64,000 nt of DNA from the IMG/VR virus record IMGVR_UViG_3300044972_002666, positions 25,517 to 89,516 of that record; one strand, 5' to 3'. Each line of letters opens with the position of its first letter. The stretch's first letter is position 1. Origin of the DNA: a virus. The translations under genes and the position numbers were made by a program. A model generated the notes under the pieces. That model was not told the DNA's origin. It worked only from the letters and a program-made list of their open reading frames with translations, and did not search any database. Shown one piece after another: positions 59,307 to 64,000 of this stretch.

Positions 59307-60107
59307 CTACAGTCCTACTCCCTCCAGATCCCCCATGAGATCAGGAGCATCCCAGAATCCTTCAGGAACATTCAGTGTCGGAAGTAGATCTTGCATCTCC
59401 TGAGGCATAGTCCGCTTTCTGCTGAGAGCCACAGTCATCTCTGCTGGTGCCACCCTGATGGCTTCTTCCATCTGAGCCTTTGTCGTCTTCTTCTCCATGA
59501 TGAATGCCTTTGCCTCTTCCTGCTCGTTGGGATTTGGAATCCCACTGAACGAGGTCTCTCCTGAGAGGATGTCCAGATAGATTGGAACCCAAGTGCCAAT
59601 GGCTTTGGCTCTGGTCAGATCTTCTCTCAACCAGAGACCTCTGATCCAGTTGTCTGCAAACCAGATGGTTCCTCTAACTTCTGTCTCTTCCATGCCTTCT
59701 AGAGAGATGAGGTGATTGTCTTCAAGACTCAAATCCTTATAGATCATCTTAGGTATTCCCTCCAAGGTTAGCAGGGAGTTCCTGCTGAGGGACAAAGTTC
59801 CTTCTACTGAAGATGGGAAATTGACCATAGCGTCCAAGTACATCCCTCTGACTGAGAAGTTCCCTTCTGCTACTCCAAAGGGAATGGAGTTAAACAGATC
59901 CCTGATCTTCTGCTTATCGGAGTTTGGTCTTGATTCGTAATAGTACTGGGCATCGAATTTGCCCAGAGTTGTCACCTTGCCTGTTGCAGGGTCTTGGACA
60001 AACTTGGAATTGAGATTGGTGTTCTCCATACACATTTCCAGAAAGACTTTCTGGTCTTGAGTCAAGGACACGGATTCAAATAGGGGAAAGGCTAGGATGT
60101 GCTTCAT
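59307..60107 (-). CDS. CTS-tagged leucine-rich-type repeat protein ending DLEGVGL
   Basis: I start at ATG 60107 (MKHILAFPLFESVSLTQ). The upstream in-frame extension is hydrophobic and lies across motif B, so it is not translated in my view. The repeats LLTLEGIPKMIYKDLSLED and LISLEGMEETEVRGTIWFAD form a short solenoid. The C-terminus APDLMGDLEGVGL shows the terminal motif. Ends in TAG. Confidence 0.8.
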   Translation of the reverse strand: MKHILAFPLFESVSLTQDQKVFLEMCMENTNLNSKFVQDPATGKVTTLGKFDAQYYYESRPNSDKQKIRDLFNSIPFGVAEGNFSVRGMYLDAMVNFPSSVEGTLSLSRNSLLTLEGIPKMIYKDLSLEDNHLISLEGMEETEVRGTIWFADNWIRGLWLREDLTRAKAIGTWVPIYLDILSGETSFSGIPNPNEQEEAKAFIMEKKTTKAQMEEAIRVAPAEMTVALSRKRTMPQEMQDLLPTLNVPEGFWDAPDLMGDLEGVGL

Positions 60108-60110
60108 GTG

Positions 60111-60124
60111 CCTATATATTCTAC
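60111..60124 (-). promoter_or_regulatory. Motif B promoter
   Basis: Minus-strand GTAGAATATATAGG, 3 nt before ATG 60107. Confidence 0.5.
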
Positions 60125-60500
60125 TGTGGAAGGAGATTAGGGTGGAGAACCAGGAAAGACCAGGAAAGACTAGGAAAGCTATGAAGAATCCCAAGTGGAC
60201 TACCTGGAAATCCAATTGGACTTCGCTGAGCGTCTGGACCTGCCACCAACAGACCCCCTACGTGAGGCCCCCCCTTGAATCTCCCCTGTAGGGGTCCCCT
60301 CAGCGTTACAGGACCCCCTCCAAGGTACCCCTTATATAAGGGGCCCTTAACCCCCTAATAGGACCCCTAATTAGGTCCCCCTCCACTCCCTGGAGGGCCC
60401 TCTCTATTACACACAGACCCTGGAGGGGTCCTTTTACTAGCCCCTACTCCACAACAAAGGTCCCCGGAGGGACCTAAGTTTAACAACACACACAATGTCT
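60125..60500. repeat. Non-coding hairpin array with tandem CCAGGAAAGA repeats
   Basis: About 380 nt without a supported gene. It holds a 10-bp tandem repeat (caggaaagac, three copies, 60151-60180) and a run of C-rich inverted repeats: CCCCTGTAGGGG (60283-60294), CCCCTTATATAAGGGG (60328-60343), CCCTCCA/TGGAGGG (60379-60397), GACCC/GGGTC (near 60416-60430) and AGGTCCC/GGGACCT (60458-60475). The last one sits after the small lipoprotein gene and could terminate it. Confidence 0.75.
60458..60475 (-). terminator. Probable terminator hairpin
   Basis: 7-bp stem AGGTCCC/GGGACCT, 4-nt loop, followed by TTTGTTG on the minus strand, downstream of the lipoprotein gene. Confidence 0.6.
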
Positions 60501-60758
60501 TTATTTGATGTTCTCCTGGTGGGAGGTTTTGCCTGTAGTCTTTGTGCTCATGGTCTCGCCTCTGGTGGTGAAGTAGTGGTATGAACCATCATAGAATCTG
60601 TAGACCTTGACTGAGTCTTGCTCGAAGAGGAATTCGACTTCGATGTTGTGGCCTTTGATGGTTGAGGATTGAGCTTGCTTTTCGCAGGCTGTGAAGACGA
60701 CTAAGATGAAGAAGAAGATGGTTACCCCTAAGATGACTTTTAAAATTGAGTTGCTCAT
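60501..60758 (-). CDS. Small phage lipoprotein
   Basis: 85 residues. Hydrophobic signal (VILGVTIFFFILVVFTAC) ends in a lipobox-like VFTAC, so Cys would be lipidated. The remainder has a short beta domain with a FYDGSYHYFTT element seen in small Bacteroidota phage lipoproteins (DUF4884-like). Envelope location likely; function unknown. Confidence 0.75.
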   Translation of the reverse strand: MSNSILKVILGVTIFFFILVVFTACEKQAQSSTIKGHNIEVEFLFEQDSVKVYRFYDGSYHYFTTRGETMSTKTTGKTSHQENIK

Positions 60759-60767
60759 GGTCTTAAA

Positions 60768-61082
60768 TTATTTGGTTTGGAAGTAAATAATTTCAAGGTC
60801 GCCGTTTCTGAAGTCCCCGCCTTTTCTGGCTATGACCCCGTGAAGTAGTTGTCTCTCAGATGGAGAGATGTTTCTCATCTTTGCGATGTACTCGAACTCC
60901 TCTGCTGGAGCAAAGCCGGTTGGCTCAGGTGAACACATGCTGCCGATGCGATGACCTTGGCCTTCGAGGATGTCCTCCGCCATGCGGTAGGTTTGGAAGT
61001 CGCCTTCCTGGGCTGGGATGGTTACTCTCTTGGTAACTGATCTTCCCATGTAAGTGTCTTGAGTTGGTGTTTGGTTGTTCAT
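60768..61082 (-). CDS. Phage protein of unknown function
   Basis: 104 residues, starting MNNQTPTQDTYMGRS; polar, with a central RISSM-type basic patch. No family recognised. Motif A precedes it. It belongs to the run of tiny genes each with its own motif A. Confidence 0.55.
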   Translation of the reverse strand: MNNQTPTQDTYMGRSVTKRVTIPAQEGDFQTYRMAEDILEGQGHRIGSMCSPEPTGFAPAEEFEYIAKMRNISPSERQLLHGVIARKGGDFRNGDLEIIYFQTK

Positions 61083-61087
61083 ATTAG

Positions 61088-61098
61088 AATATACGGTC
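61088..61098 (-). promoter_or_regulatory. Motif A promoter
   Basis: Minus-strand GACCGTATATT, 5 nt before ATG 61082; perfect consensus and again almost leaderless. Confidence 0.6.
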
Positions 61099-61108
61099 GA
61101 TTATGAAG

Positions 61109-61426
61109 TTACTTCTTTAGAGTTTGAATTAATTCTTTTAGTATTAATTCTTTTAGTAACATTTGTTGAGCTTCAATATCTAAAGGCATTACCCCCTTTT
61201 CAATATCTAATTTTTGGTATAACCATCTGAATGCTTGTTGGTAGAGTGGTGCTCCACATAAATCTTGCCATTCACTATTTTTTGCAAGATATGGAAAATC
61301 TTTGAATGTTTCCCAATTTATGTACTCAAACTCTTTATTAGGTTCATAATAACCAAAACAAGGTTCATCAAACCCTAATTCTTTTAAGGCTAATGCTTCT
61401 TCGTAAGGGACAAATTCTTTGTTCAT
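61109..61426 (-). CDS. Small protein of a family common in Bacteroidota genomes and phages
   Basis: 105 residues opening EFVPYEEALALKELGFDEPCFGYY, a pattern seen repeatedly in Bacteroidota and their phages. A 15-bp tandem duplication near the 3' end (61129-61158) encodes the repeat LKELILKEL. Function unknown. Confidence 0.75.
   Translation of the reverse strand: MNKEFVPYEEALALKELGFDEPCFGYYEPNKEFEYINWETFKDFPYLAKNSEWQDLCGAPLYQQAFRWLYQKLDIEKGVMPLDIEAQQMLLKELILKELIQTLKK
61129..61158 (-). repeat. 15-bp tandem duplication inside a coding sequence
   Basis: The unit TTAATTCTTTTAGTA occurs twice in direct succession; in frame, adding five residues. Confidence 0.8.
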
Positions 61427-61431
61427 ATTAG

Positions 61432-61441
61432 AATATACGGG
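61432..61441 (-). promoter_or_regulatory. Motif A variant
   Basis: Minus-strand CCCGTATATT, 5 nt before ATG 61426. Confidence 0.5.
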
Positions 61442-61675
61442 TTAGCTCTTATAGGTCTCGGTAAAATAGTCTTTAAATCCTTTAGGGTCTTCTTCTCCCC
61501 AGGTTTCAACAATATGCTCTTCGTAGCCCATATCAAAAGTTATTTGGTGCTGATTTTCCTCCATTGCTTTGGCTTGTTCGACTAAAGCTTCAAAACCATT
61601 GATGTACTGGATATCACTTTTCTTTAGCAGCTGTTCGACCAGGAAGTCTACTGCGGTTTGCTTTTTATTGCTCAT
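61442..61675 (-). CDS. Small Bacteroidota-phage protein
   Basis: 77 residues; AVDFLVEQLLKKSDIQYINGFEALVEQAKAME resembles a widespread small protein family in Bacteroidota phages and hosts. Function unknown. ATG abuts the next gene's stop. Confidence 0.7.
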   Translation of the reverse strand: MSNKKQTAVDFLVEQLLKKSDIQYINGFEALVEQAKAMEENQHQITFDMGYEEHIVETWGEEDPKGFKDYFTETYKS

Positions 61676-61676
61676 G

Positions 61677-61952
61677 TTAAACTCTTGTCTTTAGGTAAAT
61701 GTTTCTGCCTTCTATCTTCTCTATCTCGTCCATGGTGAAGTCGGAAGAGAATGGGTCATAGCCTAGTTCCTCCTGTGGAGTTCCTTTGAAGACCGGATTT
61801 TGGTCTGCTTTGTTTACTAGGTTGTAGTCTGAAGAGTATTCGATTCCCCTTTTGGTGACCGACATGATTTCGATTGGTAGAGGAACTGATTGTCCTCTGA
61901 AGTAGTTGTGGAGAGTGTACTTTCCCTTTCTGAGTTTGTGTGTTGTTGTCAT
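61677..61952 (-). CDS. Small protein of unknown function
   Basis: 91 residues, basic N-terminus then acidic, with beta pattern (KYTLHNYFRGQSVPLPIEIM). No family recognised. Confidence 0.55.
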   Translation of the reverse strand: MTTTHKLRKGKYTLHNYFRGQSVPLPIEIMSVTKRGIEYSSDYNLVNKADQNPVFKGTPQEELGYDPFSSDFTMDEIEKIEGRNIYLKTRV

Positions 61953-61960
61953 ACTGTAAT

Positions 61961-62128
61961 TTACTTTTCGTACTTAGCTTTTAACTCCAAATATCTCTGG
62001 TACTCAGCTCCTTCTTTTCTTTTCTGCTCTTGTCGGAAAGCTTCAAGTTCTTCTGGACCAATTTCACCATCTGTAAACCAACTGGCGAAATCAAGCATGT
62101 CTTGGGCGGAAAATTCTTTTTCGTTCAT
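61961..62128 (-). CDS. Very small helical protein (55 residues)
   Basis: MNEKEFSAQDMLDFASWF is followed by a Glu/Arg-rich helix to KAKYEK. It lies between two genes with a perfectly placed motif A (62134-62144) and standard spacing, so it is very likely real. Confidence 0.6.
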   Translation of the reverse strand: MNEKEFSAQDMLDFASWFTDGEIGPEELEAFRQEQKRKEGAEYQRYLELKAKYEK

Positions 62129-62133
62129 ACTAG

Positions 62134-62144
62134 AATATACGGTT
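62134..62144 (-). promoter_or_regulatory. Motif A promoter
   Basis: Minus-strand AACCGTATATT, 5 nt before ATG 62128, overlapping the upstream stop. Confidence 0.55.
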
Positions 62145-62478
62145 AGATTGCTTCTACTACTTCTGCAGCTTCCAATTTAGCTCTCAACTTAATTATCTCC
62201 AGCTGTCTTTCTCTTCCGGTTCTCATTTCGTAACCAATTCCATATCCCCAGTGCTTGCCTAGGACATTCTGGATTTTCTGGTCAGCTGCATCAGTGAGCT
62301 TGTAGGTGTAGTACTTGCCTCTTGAGTAGTTGGAGTTCTCCACCATGGTGAAGTCTTCAAGTTTCATTTTAAAGTATTTGGCTGTTCCTGCATCTCCGTA
62401 ACCTCTCTCGGTGTCTGAGTAGAAGTAGAAGCGAACTAGGATGGACTTTGCTTTGATTTTGGTGTTTGAGAATATCAT
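62143..62478 (-). CDS. Small protein of unknown function
   Basis: 111 residues, beta-rich start (KAKSILVRFYFYSDTERGYG) and helical end. No family recognised. Its leader holds a motif-A variant (AACCGTATCT). Confidence 0.55.
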   Translation of the reverse strand: MIFSNTKIKAKSILVRFYFYSDTERGYGDAGTAKYFKMKLEDFTMVENSNYSRGKYYTYKLTDAADQKIQNVLGKHWGYGIGYEMRTGRERQLEIIKLRAKLEAAEVVEAI

Positions 62479-62503
62479 TTGGTTGTGGTGTTGTTGTGTT
62501 AGA

Positions 62504-62513
62504 AGATACGGTT
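62504..62513 (-). promoter_or_regulatory. Motif A variant (TATCT form)
   Basis: Minus-strand AACCGTATCT, 25 nt before ATG 62478, overlapping the previous stop. Confidence 0.45.
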
Positions 62514-62724
62514 ATGATTTGCGGCGGTTTCTAATGAACCAGATGATGTGAACCGAAGCTATCGCCACGTTTGTGAAGATGATTGGGTTTGACTTCATAA
62601 GAAGCCCGTAGACAATCCAGAGTAAACAAGCCAATACATTTACTCCCCTAAGCGTTCTCATGTCTGAGAAGGCAAAGGAGAGCATTGTGAGGGTCATTGC
62701 TAGGTAGCCTAGAAGTTCTATCAT
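62512..62724 (-). CDS. Small three-helix membrane protein (SemiSWEET/YgjV-like)
   Basis: 70 residues with three hydrophobic helices (LLGYLAMTLTMLSFAF, VNVLACLLWIVYGLLM, NVAIASVHIIWFI) and a basic tail. The spacing matches bacterial SemiSWEET/YgjV transporters. Substrate unknown. Confidence 0.65.
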   Translation of the reverse strand: MIELLGYLAMTLTMLSFAFSDMRTLRGVNVLACLLWIVYGLLMKSNPIIFTNVAIASVHIIWFIRNRRKS

Positions 62725-62726
62725 GG

Positions 62727-63167
62727 TTAGGCTGCTTTAGGGTGGTTAAGGACGAATGCTTTGTCTGCCCAAGTCTTAGCTCCTGCTGCTTGGTAGTTCT
62801 TCTGGCTATAGAGGTTGGTGTTGGTCCAGTTCTGGTTGATGTCTCCAACTTCCATGTCTAAGAAGAGTTGGGTGTCCATTAGAACTATCTTGGTGCCTTT
62901 TTTGGCGAAGACGGTAGTCCAGTGGGTAGAACCTTCTGCTTTGAACTGGATGGTTTGGAGAGCTCCCTTCTTGAAGTTTCTGAAGACATCAATGGCTTTG
63001 TTCCAATCTTGTCTTCCCCAGTTGTTCTCGATTCCGATGTCGTCCACTACTGTCATGAAGCCTGCTTGGACTTTTATTACTGCTCTGTAGAGACCCTTTC
63101 TGCCTTGGATGAAATCCACTTCGTAGATTTTCTCCGTGTTGATGATTTGTGGTGTGTTGCTGTTCAT
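62727..63167 (-). CDS. Phage protein of unknown function
   Basis: 146 residues, beta-rich (GLYRAVIKVQAGFMTVVDDIGIEN, in part) with Trp-rich end. No family recognised. Motif-A variant precedes it. Confidence 0.6.
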   Translation of the reverse strand: MNSNTPQIINTEKIYEVDFIQGRKGLYRAVIKVQAGFMTVVDDIGIENNWGRQDWNKAIDVFRNFKKGALQTIQFKAEGSTHWTTVFAKKGTKIVLMDTQLFLDMEVGDINQNWTNTNLYSQKNYQAAGAKTWADKAFVLNHPKAA

Positions 63168-63173
63168 GTTAGA

Positions 63174-63183
63174 AGATACGGTC
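63174..63183 (-). promoter_or_regulatory. Motif A variant (TATCT form)
   Basis: Minus-strand GACCGTATCT, 6 nt before ATG 63167. Confidence 0.45.
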
Positions 63184-63347
63184 TAATTTAAGAACAGTGA
63201 GATTAGCCCTCCGAAGAAGACTCCGGTCAGAACAAGAAAGAGAATGGTTCTTGGTTTGTTCTTAGGTTTGTCTGAGAGGAAGTAGTCCGCAACTCTGTTT
63301 CCGTAGAAGAAGCAGAAGATGTACCAGATGATTAGTGATAAAGACAT
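63183..63347 (-). CDS. Small membrane protein (54 residues)
   Basis: MSLSLIIWYIFCFFYGNRV, basic loop, then TILFLVLTGVFFGGLISLF: two membrane helices. Ends TAG. Starts 1 nt after the next gene's stop. Confidence 0.6.
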   Translation of the reverse strand: MSLSLIIWYIFCFFYGNRVADYFLSDKPKNKPRTILFLVLTGVFFGGLISLFLN

Positions 63348-63348
63348 A

Positions 63349-63510
63349 TTAGATGATGATGAAGTTCTCCTTTAAAACTTTTGCCATTTCCATTTTGCAT
63401 TCCATGAAGGTTAGGCTTTGGCCTTGTCTTTTCATGTCTTTCATCATCTCTCTTGCTCCTTCTACGATTCTGGCTTGGAGCTGGGCTTTGTTCATTGTTG
63501 GTTTGTTCAT
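63349..63510 (-). CDS. Small Met-rich helical protein (53 residues)
   Basis: MNKPTMNKAQLQARIVEG, then methionine-rich helix ending LKENFIII. Too short for domain assignment, but gene spacing (1-8 nt from neighbours) supports it. Confidence 0.55.
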   Translation of the reverse strand: MNKPTMNKAQLQARIVEGAREMMKDMKRQGQSLTFMECKMEMAKVLKENFIII

Positions 63511-63518
63511 TGTGGTTG

Positions 63519-63839
63519 TTATTTGGTTGAAGATATGGTGTTAAGGTCGTTTAGAATTTCGAAAGTCTTGATTTCGTTTGAGCCGCAGCCTGTGGCTAGA
63601 ATTGCCGCGATTTTCTTCTGGAGAGCTTCGACGGTTTTAAAGTTTCTGGCTCCCAGTGGTAGGGACTCCTTCAGTTGGAGATTTGAAATGGCAAAGCCAG
63701 TTCCTGAGTTCTGCCATCCTCCGATGAAGGTGTAGCCTAGGGTGTTGTCCTCTTTTAGATTAACGAATAAAGATTTTGGATTGCCTTGTGGTCCGTAGGT
63801 GGAATTGAAAAGGCGGAATGCGATAAGTAATTTTCTCAT
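63519..63839 (-). CDS. Small protein of unknown function
   Basis: 106 residues with a GYTFIGGWQNSGTGFAISN turn-rich segment. No family recognised. Motif A precedes it. Confidence 0.55.
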   Translation of the reverse strand: MRKLLIAFRLFNSTYGPQGNPKSLFVNLKEDNTLGYTFIGGWQNSGTGFAISNLQLKESLPLGARNFKTVEALQKKIAAILATGCGSNEIKTFEILNDLNTISSTK

Positions 63840-63861
63840 GTGGTTGGTTGTTATGTATGGG

Positions 63862-63872
63862 AATATACGGTC
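63862..63872 (-). promoter_or_regulatory. Motif A promoter
   Basis: Minus-strand GACCGTATATT, 22 nt before ATG 63839; perfect consensus. Confidence 0.6.
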
Positions 63873-64000
63873 TTACTTGAAGTTGATTTCCCCTTCCATT
63901 AAACCAAAGCTAGACTTCTCATTGAAGAACATTTCGCCGGTAGCTGTGTCTTTGGTTAAAATCCAAAGGTCCGATTCTTTCCAGGTGCAGTTGACTAGGA
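63873..64000 (-). CDS. Partial CDS at window edge
   Basis: The open frame enters from the right edge and ends at TAA 63873 with NFK. The readable part (WILTKDTATGEMFF...LMEGEINFK) shows no family. Confidence 0.5.
   Translation of the reverse strand, partial: LVNCTWKESDLWILTKDTATGEMFFNEKSSFGLMEGEINFK

Noticed and set aside
59307-60215. Upstream hydrophobic extension of the repeat protein as a signal peptide
   Set aside because: It crosses motif B, and the tag begins at the internal ATG 60107, so the extension is unlikely to be translated.
60125-60500. Possible rRNA or tRNA cluster in the GC-rich gap
   Set aside because: No acceptor/T-arm consensus or rRNA-like blocks; only short inverted repeats.
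1-64000. Full stop-codon reassignment (TAG as sense throughout)
   Set aside because: Several genes, including those ending at 4458, 56695, 59307 and 63183, end with TAG at positions where a stop makes sense, so TAG is still a terminator.

Overview
The window reads as part of a large, AT-rich tailed-phage genome (jumbo-phage style, distantly T4-like) that infects a member of the Bacteroidota. The phage evidence is the dense, mostly minus-strand array of small genes with 1-11 nt overlaps, almost no host housekeeping operons, and at least fifteen proteins that begin with a short tag resembling the T4 capsid-targeting sequence. The Bacteroidota evidence is two secreted proteins with type IX secretion (T9SS) C-terminal signals, A-rich leaders without Shine-Dalgarno sequences, and a phage-borne bS21 ribosomal protein.

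Layout. 1-13.4 kb is a glycan-modification island: two GT11 (fucosyltransferase-like) proteins, a PseB/CapD-type dehydratase, a hexapeptide acyltransferase, a DegT aminotransferase, a 2OG-Fe(II) oxygenase, GT92, GT2, GT31-like and GT7 glycosyltransferases and a methyltransferase. 13.4-27.6 kb holds many CTS-tagged proteins plus bS21, a Clp/Hsp100 ATPase, a Dps-like protein, a flavodoxin-like reductase and a MoxR ATPase / zincin / VWA triplet. 27.6-31.2 kb carries MetF, an unusual DNA methyltransferase and an HD protein. 31.1-34.7 kb is a tRNA/RNA-maintenance cluster: an odd tRNA whose anticodon folds as CUA, a PTH2-type peptidyl-tRNA hydrolase whose third codon is an in-frame TAG, an RNA-repair-type HAD phosphatase, a DEDD exonuclease and a CCA-adding enzyme. 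34.8-44.9 kb is a nucleotide/NAD/ADP-ribose region: SPFH protein, NAMPT-like and Prs-like enzymes (the NARP1-type pairing), NADAR, macrodomain, adenylosuccinate synthetase, deoxyribosyltransferase-like proteins, a second PTH2-fold protein and a VWA protein. 45-50.1 kb is one 1697-residue PKD-repeat T9SS cargo of evidently foreign composition, next to a broken GIY-YIG homing endonuclease. 50.5-55.4 kb has membrane/envelope proteins, a second T9SS-like cargo and a SpoT-like HD hydrolase. 54.8-60.1 kb is a run of tagged proteins (leucine-rich-type repeats, ferritin-like) sharing a second motif, DLxxVGL. 60.1-60.5 kb is a non-coding hairpin array, and 60.5-64 kb a string of tiny accessory genes.

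Two upstream motifs organise the genes. Motif A (minus-strand reading GACCGTATATT) lies before metabolic, accessory and tRNA genes. Motif B (GGGATATATAA) lies before tagged, bS21, ferritin-like and PTH2 genes. They look like two temporal promoter classes. Some copies sit only 3-8 nt from the ATG, implying nearly leaderless mRNAs.

The most unusual system is at 31.16-31.65 kb: a motif-A-driven tRNA with CUA anticodon directly upstream of a peptidyl-tRNA hydrolase that starts ATG-AAA-TAG and contains no other ATG. All functional statements are from reading the sequence; no search or folding program was run.
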